A stretch of DNA of 64,000 bases. It comes from Nilaparvata lugens (taxonomy: Eukaryota > Arthropoda > Insecta > Hemiptera > Delphacidae). Shown here piece by piece: positions 31,191-43,770 of the stretch. A program made the position numbers and the translations under genes. The notes under the pieces were generated by a model that was not told where the DNA came from, made no database searches, and was given only the letters and a program-made list of their open reading frames with translations. The DNA is taken from NCBI RefSeq assembly GCF_014356525.2, contig NC_052511.1:47926182-47990181 (forward strand). Direction: 5' to 3'. Numbering within the stretch: the stretch's first letter is position 1; the number at the start of each line of letters is the position of its first letter.

Positions 31191-31429
31191 AGTAACAAAG
31201 ACATCAACTCACATCAATATAGCGCAATATTATCACATAAAATTCGCTCTTGAAGAAGTTATCAATCTCAAAGAATCTGACCTGTGTGTATTCCAACCTT
31301 TATCTCAAGTAATTTATTGACTTGAAAACAACTTGAGATTATTATTAACTTATTTGGAAATATTTCTCGATTCTCAGCTATAAACAAACTTCTTCAACAA
31401 TGTTACTCAATCTTATTGAAATCAATTGA

Positions 31430-31875
31430 AACATGTTGGATCCTTAAACTATTTTGAACATTTATTATTGATATAATTGAGATGAATGAGAAATACATCG
31501 AACTCTTATGATAATAAGAGAGTTTGATAATAGTCTAATAGGACGATGAATTAAAAAATATATAGAAATGTTTTCTCTCCTGAGAAAAATTTTGGATCCT
31601 TAAACTATTTTGAAATTTAAGTTATTGATATAATTGAGATGAAGAGAATACATCGAACTCTTATGATAATAAGAGAGTTTGATGATAGTCTAATAGGACG
31701 ATGAATTACAAAAATATATAGAAATGTTTTCTCCCCTGAGAAAAATTTTGGATCCTTAAACTATTTTTTGAACCTTTAAGTTATTGATATAATTGAGATG
31801 AATGAGAAATACATCGAACTCTTATGATAATAGCCTAATAGAAAGATGAATTACAAAAATATATTGAAATTTCTT
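31430..31875. repeat. Three-unit tandem repeat, left
   Basis: Units of ~160-175 bp begin TTGGATCCTTAAACTATTTT and contain ACATCGAACTCTTATGATAA and GAAATGTTTTCTC. Mirrored at ~41620-42060. Confidence 0.8.
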
Positions 31876-31913
31876 CTCTCTTGAGAAAAGATGTCTTTAT
31901 GAAGCATGAATAA

Positions 31914-32720
31914 TCTATATATATATAAAAGCGAAATGACACTCACTCACTGACTGACTGACTGACTAACTCACTCACTCACTCGCAGAACTAAAAATTC
32001 TACCAGACCAAAAACGTTCAAATTTGGTAGGTATGTTCAGTTGGCCCTTTAGAGGCGCACTAAGAAATCTTTTGGCAATATTTTAACTCTAAGGGTGGTT
32101 TTTAGGGTTTAAAGTTCGTCTTTTAGCATGTATATTCTTCTTATTCTCTTAATTATAATTGAAAAATGTCCTACCATATGTTAATATAGAACTATAATCT
32201 AGAGAGAGTACCTCTTCGAAACAGTTGTTAACTGGTAACTAAATATAATTTTGTCAGGTTGGCATTAAGTTGAGTTGACTTTGTTAGGTTGGCACTTTAT
32301 CGAGAACAAATGAGCAGAAAGTGTTCAAATTTAGTACAGAAGCTCAGCTAGGGTGTAATAATGTTGTGTTAGAAGGAATTTGAAATAACGCCAAAGATAC
32401 GCCCAAAATTAGCGGTTTTTTGCGTTTTCTCAGTTCTTTCATCAAGTAATAGACAGAAAATGTTCAAATTTGGTACATAGGTTTATCTAGGGTCTGAAAA
32501 TTTTGTGATGAGGTGACTTTGATATTTCATCAAAGATACGCCCAAAATCAGCGTTTTTCTCAGCTTTTATGCGTTTTCTCAGTACTTTGAGACTTTCTGA
32601 TGGAATGAAGCATGCCAAATGAAAAATGCAGGCGAGCAAAGCGAGCCCGCTGATCTCATTTTTGGGGGCGGAGCCCCCTGGCTAGACAGATATGGCGAGC
32701 GAAGCGAGCCTGACGGCTAG
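31914..32720 (+). mobile_element. Non-autonomous Helitron, left copy
   Basis: Starts TC (TCTATATATATATAAAAGCG) after an A, ends CTAG (GACGGCTAG) before a T, and makes no target duplication: the Helitron signature. A GC hairpin GGGGGCGGAGCCCCC lies ~50 bp from the 3' end. Near the 5' end is an ACTC/ACTG short tandem repeat. No Rep/helicase gene. Right copy 40773-41582 (minus). Confidence 0.8.
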
Positions 32721-32872
32721 TACATAATAAAAGCAATACAAATTTTACAACATGGAAAAATACTATTACAAAATAAAATGAAATGCCAATTGACTATTAG
32801 CATCTCGAGGTACTAGACCTGTTTGAGATGGTAATATAACAATTATATGAAAATATCATACTTTATTGCATC

Positions 32873-33091
32873 TTGCAGCAATCCCGATTGTCAAGTCAGG
32901 TTGAGGTATCTATATATAAAGTTGACACTGAAAAACAAGTGGAGGTATTGAAAAAAGTTGAAAACTTGAAATGTTACAATGTTACTGCTGCTATCTCCAA
33001 TTTATTGATTAGGCCTACAAATGTTTTCAACCTTGCTCTAGTAATTTCATGGTTGAAACACTTCAATACACGAGTTACACGTTACTATTAA
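32873..33091 (+). CDS. Small open frame of unknown function, left copy
   Basis: It encodes 72 residues (MQQSRLSSQVEVSIYKVDTE, VENLKCYNVTAAISNLLIRP). The mirrored copy (40620-40378) has the same first 70 residues and differs only at the C-terminus through an indel. No domain is recognised, no splice context is decisive (CTTGCAG precedes it) and it lies among repeats. It could be an exon fragment, a TE piece or chance. Confidence 0.25.
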   Translation: MQQSRLSSQVEVSIYKVDTEKQVEVLKKVENLKCYNVTAAISNLLIRPTNVFNLALVISWLKHFNTRVTRYY

Positions 33092-33317
33092 AAAATGTTG
33101 ATTTCAAGCATTGATCGTCAACTTTTCCTCTGTTGCTCATTCCAGAAACGATCTATATAGGATTATTTTTGCTATACAAACATTGTTGAAGTGAATATCA
33201 AGCGTATATTCATTGAAGTGTTATTACAAACTTGAAATTAGTAGAGCAAGGTTGAAGAAAATGTCTGTAAAACAATAATATTGATAATTTCAAGATAGAA
33301 GGCTTTATTAGAGGAAC

Positions 33318-34185
33318 AACTTTATTAATCAAAGATGGAAATTCACCGGAATAAGGTGTAATCTTTAAAAAAATACCAGTAGGTAAAAATTGTTTATTAA
33401 ACTCAAATGCTTCCAATATAACATCTACATATGATATTTCCAATGATATTAGATATTGCATCTAACAGTGATTCCACTTTTAGTTTATTCAACTTCAATT
33501 CCATCTGTGATATTATTTTTTTAATTATTCAGATATAGATTATATGTATATTTTTGACATTTGTACTGTATTTATGACGAGTATGTTCGATAAATTGTTT
33601 ATGACCTTTGTTAATATTGTATTACATGCGATGCATAACATGAAAAATAAAATTGAATATCGATTTCTTTTTATTTATTTATTTTTAATATATAAAGTCT
33701 TCATAAGGCTACCAACAATTCGACTATAAATAGAATGAGATTATTTATCCAATCTGATATTAAAAAACTTTTAAAAAAGAAAAAATAGAGATTTGTGACT
33801 AATAGAAAAAACACATCATCAAATAAAATGATTTTTTGTAACTGAATAATTCAAGACTTAAACTTGAATAATTCAATTACAAATTATTCAATTATTCAAT
33901 ATTACAAATTACAATTATTTAAGTTTAAGTCTTGAATTATTCAATTACAAAACAAAATCATTTTATTTGGTGATGTGTTTTTCTATTAGTCACAAATCTC
34001 AATTTTTTCTTTTTGGAAAGTTTTTTATTATATCAGATTGGATGAGTAATCTCATTTATTATTGGATAATTCATTATTATTGGAATAATTCATTATTATC
34101 CAATTATTGGAAAAAAATAAATTGAAAAATGATCATTCAAAAAAACGTGTTATGGAACTCATTCAAATACTCATTATTATAAGTA
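33318..34185. mobile_element. Left-only ~870-bp insertion with hairpin
   Basis: The right arm joins the flanks directly at ~40172-40182. Inside, ~33755-33870 and ~33930-34045 form an inverted repeat (GACTAATAGAAAAAACACAT and complement). No target duplication was resolved and no gene is present. Confidence 0.55.
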
Positions 34186-34890
34186 GCCTACTCTAATAAA
34201 AATAACTGATGAAAATTGATTTCAAGTGGTCATGACTTTTGCAAATGACTAATTTGATCAACACTCAAAAAGTATCTTGAACATTCTAGTATAATTAAAT
34301 CGATTAACGGTGATGATTCTCACATTTATTGTTTTATATTACAATAATGAAGAATGTGAGTCTATTATGAGTATGGGATAGTGAATGATTTTCTTATCAG
34401 CAAAAGCCTTTTCTAGAGATGGCTTATTTTGAATTGCAATCTTTATGACTGGATGTAAGACATTCTTTCAAACATGTGCATTGAGTTGAAAACATTGATA
34501 TAATTTAAATCAATTCATTTTTATTTTTACACACACATAAAAGTTTGATACAGAGATTAACAAAAAGAATACGTGCAAACAACAACTATACACATTAAAA
34601 CAAAATAGAAAGAAAGTGGTGCAAAAAAAGGGTGGAAGATTGAAGGGTTTTTTCCAACTATGGATATCCATGTACTAGGAAAACCTAAAATGGTATAATG
34701 AATGTTCATTCAATGACGAATTTGAGTTATCTACAGTCATTGGTCATTCAATGAAGAAATGTCTGTTTTGAGTTATGTACAGAGATTTGTAACATACTAT
34801 AATTATTAGACCAAGTGCCATAGAGAAAATCTATAGATGGGATATTGTTAGAAACTGCATTTGTTCAAATAATTAGCATTCAAAAATTTA
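34186..34890. other. Gene-poor stretch with one tandem-unit copy
   Basis: It has a single copy of the TACACACACATAAAAGTTTG unit (~34530-34555) that is amplified about sixfold in the right arm (39490-39850). Nothing else is supported. Confidence 0.4.
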
Positions 34891-35565
34891 TAGTGCCTGC
34901 TGTTTCTTTTTTATCCCCTTACAAGTATTTGTGAACTATAAAACATTTGCTTATTATTCAATCTATCATATTAAGCGAGCAATTTCTGTATTTTCATATC
35001 TGGTTATTTATATTATATCTGGTTATTCATGTTCAACGGATCTCGAAAACGGCTCTAACGATTTCCACGAAATTTGGAACATAGTAGGTTCATGATATAA
35101 AAATTCGATTGCTCTAGGTCTCATCCTTGGGAAAACTCGCTGAACGACATTAAAAGGATATTCCATCCTTGGCTGAAACAGCTGTGGGTAGTAAAACAGT
35201 CAGTGAGCGAGTGAGTATGTGAAAAATCAAAATATCGCATCCCCGAAATTCATAAGATGACATATAGCCAGCTGTGAAATATAAACATGATCATTTTAGA
35301 GAATTGTGTTCTGTTTATCAATAAATAAAAATAACGAGCGAAGCTCGGTTCCCCGATATTTATTATTATACAAAGTTGCACAGAAAAAAATCTATAGATG
35401 GGAATAAATTGGAAATTGCATTTGTTCAAATAATTAGCATTCAAAAATTATAGTCCTGTTTCTTTTTTATCCCCTTACAAGTATTTGTATACTTTAAAAC
35501 ATGGTATGTTTATTATTCAATATTAATGAAATATGAAACATGAAATAATATCATAATTTGAAGCA
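34891..35565. repeat. Single copy of a ~560-bp dispersed unit; contig edge
   Basis: It contains GAGCGAGCAATTTCTGT, CTCGAAAACGGCTCTAACGA, TAGGTCTCATCC and ACAAGTATTTGTA. In the right arm the same unit is present about three times in tandem (37214-39110). The first contig ends here at the N run. Confidence 0.7.
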
Positions 35566-35665
35566 NNNNNNNNNNNNNNNNNNNNNNNNNNNNNNNNNNN
35601 NNNNNNNNNNNNNNNNNNNNNNNNNNNNNNNNNNNNNNNNNNNNNNNNNNNNNNNNNNNNNNNNN
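35566..35665. other. Assembly gap, exactly 100 N
   Basis: One hundred N, the usual placeholder for a gap of unknown size. It separates the two arms of the inverted duplication, so each arm belongs to a different contig. Confidence 0.98.
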
Positions 35666-37213
35666 TAATAGAATCTATATGATTAAGTTATTAACATTTT
35701 GTTAATAACTTTGGTGTAAACGCGGCTTTAGAAAGACCGGTTCCGGTTGTTACACCATTGTCAATCTCTGATAAACTGCGGTTTTCCAGTAAACCAACTA
35801 TAATACCGTAATTATTCATCTAACCTTCATTATTTAAAATTTCATCATCAAGATTATATCTTCATTATACTCCTACCAAAAATATGAGTTTTTTTCCAAT
35901 CCTCCGAAAATATTGTCAAATATTGTTGTATGTTTTGAACATCTGATAAAATGGTCTAAATGTCTAAAGCTAAAATACAATAGGCCTACTCTATTATGGT
36001 TTAGTATATAAATCCATGAAGTTGTTGACAGTTGAAGCAGTTAATTCAACTGTTAAAAATCAACTGTTAATTCAAACATTATTCTTGATTGAGAATTGTG
36101 ACACTTGCAATACACAGGCACTCATCCTATCTGTCTCTTCTCTCTGTCACTTTCTCACTCTCTCTTCCTCTCTCTCTCTCTCTCCTCTCTCAAGTTCACC
36201 AATATGTTTCCACCTGCGTATTGTTTGAAAATAATTTATATTCCCTCTATCTAGTTAAACGCTGAAAGCTTCAATACCGTACACAGTAAACTACATCACG
36301 TTTTTCAAGCCTGACAACGTACATCATTCAAAGCTCTTATCAACTCCTTATCACAAAATAGGTGATTGAGACGATGTATTTATGTAAGATGGTAGACTAT
36401 GTATTTTAAACTATATGTAACTTATTTTTTGAAGTACCTATACATAAACACATATTATATCCATGTAGTTGGCTTATATATAGCCATGTATAGCTATATA
36501 TTTATGACTTATATATTTTCTTTTACCCTCAATTACACGCATAGCGTACCGTACTTATTCATATTCGTTCTTTAAGGTGTCTTCAATAGCTACCATTTTC
36601 CAGTGCTTCCACGTTTTCTTTCATCATACCTTTCCGTAGTAGATGACAGTGTTGGTGGCAGTCTGGGGGCATTTCTTCAGTGTGCAGCTGACTGTTGAAG
36701 TGGGAAGACCTCATTTTTAAGAAAATAAACTTCACAATTGCACTCAATAATCTTTTCTTTTTATTATATTATCCTTTTCAAATGTTATTTTCCTTCAATG
36801 CTAAAGTTGAAAACCACTTTTCCTTGAATACTAATATTATTATTTTGTATTTTCATAGAAGCTTGTTCTCTCTGCTAAATCAAAAATTATATTTTACCAA
36901 TATACAATTTTCTCAATTTCTATTTGAATAATTATTGTGAATAAATAATATCGTATCAAAAACGTTTTCCTCATTTTCATCATTCATGTACAGCTCAAAT
37001 TCTATGAAATAAGTTTGTGAAAGGTTTGAAGACACACAATTTACATATATCGGCACTCAGTGCTGCGCGCGTGTAGTATCATTAGAAGGCGCCTAGCGTG
37101 TAGTTGAGGGTTAAGCTAGAATGCAATCATAGCCACCGCTAATACCTCTAATATTAGAGGTGGCTATGATCCTCGAACCTTGAACCTTGTTTGGAGGAGT
37201 GATATAAATTTAT
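35666..37213. other. Central spacer, single copy in the window
   Basis: It begins with half a Harbinger-like MITE (35666-35733) and a piece of the AAAGACCGGTTTCGGTTATT-type repeat (~35735-35780). A CT-rich run is at 36120-36195. A perfect hairpin ATCATAGCCACC...GGTGGCTATGAT is at 37127-37170. No gene is recognised; open frames 36016-36228 and 36695-36931 lack family features. It has no mirror image on the left side of the gap. Confidence 0.6.
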
Positions 37214-39110
37214 CACTGCTTCAAATTATGATATTATTTCATGTTTCATATTTCATTAATATTGAATAATAAACATACCATGTTTTAAAGTATACAAATA
37301 CTTGTAAGGGGATAAAAAAGAAACAGGACTATAAATTTTTGAATGCTAATTATTTGTATGTATTTGCATGTTTCAATTTCTTAATATTGAATAATAAACA
37401 TACCATGTTTTAAAGTATACAAATACTTGTAAGGGGATAAAAAAGAAACAGGACTATAAATTTTTGAATGCTAATTATTTGAACAAATGCAATTTCCAAT
37501 TTATTCCCATCTATAGATTTTTTCTGTGCAACTTTGTATAATAATAGATATCGGGGATCCGAGCTTCACTCGTTATTTTTATTTATTGATAAACAGAACA
37601 CAATTCTCTAAAATGATCATGTTTATATTTCACAGCTGGCTATATGTCATCTTATGAATTTCGGGGATGCGATATTTTGATTTTTCACATACTCACTCGC
37701 TCACTGACTGTTTTACTATCCACAGCTGTTTCAGCCAAGGATGAAATATCCTTTTAATGTCGTTCAGCGAGTTTTCCCAAGGATGATACCTAGTGCAATC
37801 GAATTTTTATATCATGAACCTACTATGTTCCAAATTTCGTGAAAATCGTTAGAGCCGTTTTCGAGATCCGTTAAACATAAATAAGCAGATATAAATATAA
37901 ATAACCAGATATAATAATACAGAAATTGCTCGCTTAATATGATAGGATTGAATGATAAACAAATTTTTTATAGTACCGTATACAAATACTTGTAAGGGGA
38001 TAAAAAAGAAAAATCACTATACATTTTTGAATGCTAATTATTTGAACAAATGCAATTTCCAATTTATTCCATCTATAGATTTTGTCTGTGCAACTTTGTA
38101 TAATAATAAATATCGGGGATCCGAGCTTCACTCGTTATTTTTATTTATTGATAAACAGAACACAATTCTCTAAAATGATCGTGTTTATATTTCACAGCTG
38201 GCTATATGTAATCTAATGAATTTCGAGGATGCGATATCTTGATTTTTCACATAGGCTACTCACTCGCTCACTCACTTTTTTACTATCCACAGCTGTTTCA
38301 GCCAAGGATGAAATATCCTTTTAATGTCGTTTAGCGAGTTTTCCCAAGGATGAGACCTAGTGCAATCGAATTTTATATCATGAACCTACTATGTTCCAAA
38401 TTTCGTGAAAATCGTTAGAGCCGTTTTCGAGATCCGTTGAACATAAATAAGCAGATATAAATATAAATAACCAGATATAATAATACAGAAATTGCTCGCT
38501 TAATATGATAGGATTGAATGATAAACAATTTTTTTATAGTACCGTATACAAATACTTGTAAGGGGATAAAAAAGAAAAAAACACTATACATTTTGAATGC
38601 TAATTATTTGAACAAATGCAATTTCCAATTTATTCCATCTATAGATTTTGTCTGTGCAACTTTGTATAATAATAAATATCGGGGATCCGAGCTTCACTCG
38701 TTATTTTTATTATTGATAAACAGAACACAATTCTCTAAAATGATCGTGTTTATATTTCACAGCTGGCTATATGTAATCTAATGAATTTCGAGGATGCGAT
38801 ATCTTGATTTTTCACATACTTACTCGCTCACTCACTTTTTTACTATCCACAGCTGTTTCAGCCAAGGATGAAATATCCTTTTAATGTCGTTTAGCGAGTT
38901 TTCCCAAGGATGAGACCTATCAATCGAATTTTTATAATTATCATAAACCTACTATGTTCAAAATTTCGTGAAAATCGTTAGAGCCGTTTTCGAGATCCGT
39001 TGAACATAAATAACCAGATATAAATATAAATAACCAGATATGAAAATACAGAAATTGCTCGCTTAATATAATAGGATTGAATGATAAACAAATTTTTTAG
39101 TGTATACAAA
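37214..39110. repeat. Three-unit tandem repeat, right arm
   Basis: Units of ~545-650 bp (starting near 37300, 37979 and 38545) carry GAATGCTAATTATTTGAACA, ATCGGGGATCCGAGCTTCAC, CAGCTGTTTCAGCCAAGGAT and AGAGCCGTTTTCGAGATCCG. A short extra duplication of the unit end is at 37214-37460. The left arm has one unit (34891-35565). Confidence 0.85.
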
Positions 39111-39484
39111 TACTTGTAAGGGGATAAGAAAGAACAGCACTATAAATTTTTGAATGCTAATTATTTGAACAAATGCAGTTTCTAACAATTATTCCCATCT
39201 ATAGATTTTGTCTATGGCACTTGGTCTAATAATTATAGTATGTTACAAATCTCTGTACATAACTCAAAACAGACATTTCTTCATTGAATGACCAATAACT
39301 GTAGATAACTCAAATTCGTCATTGAATGAACATTCATTATAGCATTTTAGGTTTTCCTAGTAGCCTACATGGATATCCGTAGTTGGAAAAACCCTTCAAT
39401 CTTGCTTTCACCCTTTTTTTGCACCACTTTCTTTCTATTTTGTTTTAATGTGTATTGTTGTTGTTGTTTACATGTATTCTTTCT

Positions 39485-39850
39485 GTTAATCTCTGTATCA
39501 AACTTTTATGTGTGTGTAAAAATAAAATTGAATTGAATTGAATTATTTCAAATGTATCAAACTTCTATGTGTGTGTGTGAAAATAAAATTGAATTGAATC
39601 GAATTATTTCAAATGTATCAAACTTCTATGTGTGTGTGTGAAAATAAAATTGAATTGAATCGAATTATTTCAAATGTATCAAACTTCTATGTGTGTGTGT
39701 GAAAATAAAATTGAATTAAATCGAATTATTTCAAATGTATCAAACTTTTATGTGTGTGTAAAAATAAAATTGAATTGAATCGAATTATTTCAAATGTATC
39801 AAACTTTTATGTGTGTGTGAAAATAAAATTGAAATGAATAGAATTAATTC
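39485..39850. repeat. ~60-bp tandem repeat, about six units
   Basis: Units read ATGTATCAAACTTYTATGTG, a short TG run, AAAATAAAATTGAATTGAAT and CGAATTATTTCAA. The left arm has a single unit. The AATAAAATTGAATTGAAT end is that of a retroposon tail. Confidence 0.85.
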
Positions 39851-40377
39851 AATGTTTTCAACTGATTAATGCACATGTTTGAAAGAATGTCTTACATCCA
39901 GTAACAAAGATTACATTTCAAAATAAGCCTTCTATAGAAAAGGCTTTTGCTGATAAGAAAATCATTCACTATTCCATAATCAAAATATATACTATCTAAA
40001 AATCCTAACATTCTCAATTGTGATATAGAACAATAATGTGAGAATCATCACCGTTAATCGATTTATTATACTAGAATGTTCAAGATACTTTTTGAGTGTT
40101 GATCAAATTAGTCATTTGCAAAAGTCATGACCACTTGAAATTAATTTTCATCAGTTATTTTTATTAGAGTAGTTCCTCTATAATAAAGCCTTCTATCTTG
40201 AAATTATCAATATTATTGTTTTACAGACATTTCGTTCATCCTTGCTCTACTAAATTTCAAGTTTGTGGTAACACTTCAATAAACATACGCTTGATATTCA
40301 CTTCAACAATGTTTGTATAGCAAAAATAATCCTATATAGATCGTTTTTGGAATGAGCAACAGAGGAAAAGTTGACGA

Positions 40378-40620
40378 TCAATGCTTGAAATCAACAATTT
40401 TTAATAAGTAACGTGTAACTCGTGTATTGAAGTGTTTCAACCATGAAATTACTAGAGCAAGGTTGAAAACATTTGTAGGCCTAATCAATAAATTGGAGAT
40501 AGCAGCAGTAACATTGTAACATTTCAAGTTTTCAACTTTTTTCAATACCTCCACTTGTTTTTCAGTGTCAACTTTATATATAGATACCTCAACCTGACTT
40601 GACAATCGGGATTGCTGCAA
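40378..40620 (-). CDS. Small open frame of unknown function, right copy
   Basis: 80 residues on the minus strand, identical over the first 70 to the left copy (32873-33091), then diverging to YLLKIVDFKH through an indel. Function unknown; see the left copy. Confidence 0.25.
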   Translation of the reverse strand: MQQSRLSSQVEVSIYKVDTEKQVEVLKKVENLKCYNVTAAISNLLIRPTNVFNLALVISWLKHFNTRVTRYLLKIVDFKH

Positions 40621-40772
40621 GATGCAATAAAGTATGATATTTTCATATAATTGTTATATTACCATCTCAAACAGGTCTAGTACCTCGAGATGCTAATAGT
40701 CAATTGGCATTTCATTTTATTTTGTAATAGTATTTTTCCATGTTGTAAAATTTGTATTGCTTTTATTATGTA

Positions 40773-41582
40773 CTAGCCGTCAGGCTCGCTTCGCTCGCCA
40801 TATCTGTCTAGCCAGGGGGCTCCGCCCCCAAAAATGAGATCAGCGGGCTCGCTTTGCTCGCCTGCATTTTTCATTTGGCATGCTTCATTCCATCAGAAAG
40901 TCTCAAAGTACTGAGAAAACGCATAAAAGCTGAGAAAAACGCTGATTTTGGGCGTATCTTTGATGAAATATCAAAGTCACCTCATCACAAAATTTTCAGA
41001 CCCTAGATAAACCTATGTACCAAATTTGAACATTTTCTGTCTATTACTTGATGAAAGAACTGAGAAAACGCAAAAAACCGCTAATTTTGGGCGTATCTTT
41101 GGCGTTATTTCAAATTCCTTCTAACACAACATTATTACACCCTAGCTGAGCTTCTGTACTAAATTTGAACACTTTCTGCTCATTTGTTCTCGATAAAGTG
41201 CCAACCTAACAAAGTCAACTCAACTTAATGCCAACCTGACAAAATTATTAATTTAGTTACCAGTTAACAACTGTTTCGAAGAGGTACTCTCTCTAGATTA
41301 TAGTTCTATATTAACATATGGTATGGACATTTTTCAATTATAATTAAGAGAATAAGAAGAATATACATGCTAAAAGACGAACTTTAAACCCTAAAAACCA
41401 CCCTTAGAGTTAAAATATTGCCAAAAGATTTCTTAGTGCGCCTCTAAAGGGCCAACTGAACATACCTACCAAATTTGAACGTTTTTGGTCTGGTAGATTT
41501 TTTAGTTCTGCGAGTGAGTGAGTGAGTTAGTGAGTCAGTCAGTCAGTGAGTGAGTGTCATTTCGCTTTTATATATATATAGA
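40773..41582 (-). mobile_element. Non-autonomous Helitron, right copy
   Basis: Reverse complement of 31914-32720, with the same A/TC...CTAG/T borders. It differs by a few substitutions and small indels. Confidence 0.8.
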
Positions 41583-41619
41583 TTATTCATGCTTCATAAA
41601 GACATCTTTTCTCAAGAGA

Positions 41620-42060
41620 GAAGAAATTTCAATATATTTTGTAATTCATCTTTCTATTAGGCTATTATCATAAGAGTTCGATGTATTTCTCATTCATCTC
41701 AATTATATCAATAACTTAAAGGTTCAAAAAATAGTTTAAGGATCCAAAATTTTTCTCAGGAGAGAAAACATTTCTATATATTTTGTAATTCATCGTCCTA
41801 TTAGACTATCATCAAACTCTCTTATTATCATAAGAGTTCGATGTATTCTCTTCATCTCAATTATATCAATAACTTAAATTTCAAAATAGTTTAAGGATCC
41901 AAAATTTTTCTCAGGAGAGAAAACATTTCTATAATTTTTTAATTCATCGTCCTATTAGTCTATTATCAGACTCTATTATTATGATAAGAGTTCGTTGTAT
42001 TTCTCATTCATCTCAATTATATCAATAATAAATGTTCAAAATAGTTTAAGGATCCAACAT
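41620..42060. repeat. Three-unit tandem repeat, right
   Basis: Mirror of 31430-31875: the GGATCCAA and TTCGATGTATT motifs recur at the same spacing. Confidence 0.75.
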
Positions 42061-42299
42061 GTTTCAATTGATTTCAATAAGATGAGTAACATTGTTGAAG
42101 AAGTTTGTTTATAGCTGAGAATCGAGAAATATTTCCAAATAAGTTAATAATAATCTCAAGTTGTTTTCAAGTCAATAAATTACTTGAGATAAAGGTTGGA
42201 ATACACACAGTCAGATTCTTGAGATTGATAACTTCTTCAAGAGCGAATTTTTTGTGATAATATTGCGCTATATTGATGTGAGTTGATGTCTTTGTTACT

Positions 42300-43770
42300 A
42301 TGAGACTGGGATATTTATACTGTACCTTTTCAAATTTATACTTCATTACAACACTGTAGCCTACAGTATTGTAATGAAGTATAATGTCTTTGTTGCTATG
42401 TGACTGGAATAATTTATCCTTTTATTAATGAGTAACTTTTCCATTTATACTATGTAGCCTACAGTATTGTAATGAAGTACCTATAATGTCTTTGTTGCTA
42501 TGAGACTGGAATAATTCATACCTTTTATTAATGAGTAACTTTTCCAATTTATACTATGTAGCCTACAGTATTGTAATGAAGTATAATGTCTTTGTTGCTA
42601 TGTGACTGGAATAATTTATACCTTTTATTAATGAGTAACTTTTCCAATTTATACTATGTAGCCTACAGTATTGTAATGGAGTATAATGTCTTTGTTGCTA
42701 TGTGACTGGAATAATTTTACCTTTTATTAATGATAGCTTTTCCAATTTATACTATGTAGCCTACAGTATTGTAATGAAGTATAATGTCTTTGTTGCTATG
42801 AGACTGGAATAATGGAATAATTTATACCTTCTATTAATGAGTAACTTTTCAAATTTGTAAATTTTCTTTTCCAATTATTACTTCAGTACACTGTAGCCTA
42901 CATATTGTAATGAAGTATATGTCTTTGTGCTATGTGACTGGAATAATTTATACCTTTTATTAATGAGTAACTTTTCCAATTTATACTATGTAGCCTACAG
43001 TATTGTAATGAAGTATAATGTCTTTGTTGCTATGAGACTGGAATAATGGAATAATTTATACCTTCTATTAATGAGTAACTTTTCAAATTTATACTTCATT
43101 ACAACACTGTATAGCCTACAGTATTGTAATGAAGTATAATGTCTTTGTTGCTATGTGACTGGAATAATTTATACCTTTTATTAATGAGTAACTTTTCCAA
43201 TTTATACTATGTAGCCTACAGTATTGTAATGAAGTATATGTCTTTGTTGCTATGAGACTGGAATAATGGAATAATTTATACCTTCTATTAATGAGTAACT
43301 TTTCAAATTTATACTTCATTACAACACTGTAGCCTACAGTATTGTAATGAAGTATAATGTCTTTGTTGCTATGAGACTGGAATAATGGAATAATTTATAC
43401 CTTCTATTAATGAGTAACTTTTCAATTTATACTTCATTACAACACTGTAGCCTACAGTATTGTAATGAAGTATAATGTCTTGTTGCTATGAGACTGGAAT
43501 AATGGAATAATTTATACCTTCTATTAATGAGTAACTTTTCAAATTTATACTTCATTACAACACTGTAGCCTACAGTATTGTAATGAAGTATAATGTCTTT
43601 GTTGCTATGTGACTGGAATAATTTATACCTTTTATTAATGAGTAACTTTTCCAATTTATACTATGTAGCCTACAGTATTGTAATGAAGTATAATGTCTTT
43701 GTTGCTATGTGACTGGAATAATTTATACCTTTTATTAATGAGTAACTTTTCCAATTTATACTAAAGCACA
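42300..43770. repeat. Tandem array of 100/125-bp units, right
   Basis: Mirror of 29758-31190 with the same two unit types, but in a different order and number. This shows that unequal exchange or gene conversion acted after the arms separated. Confidence 0.88.
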
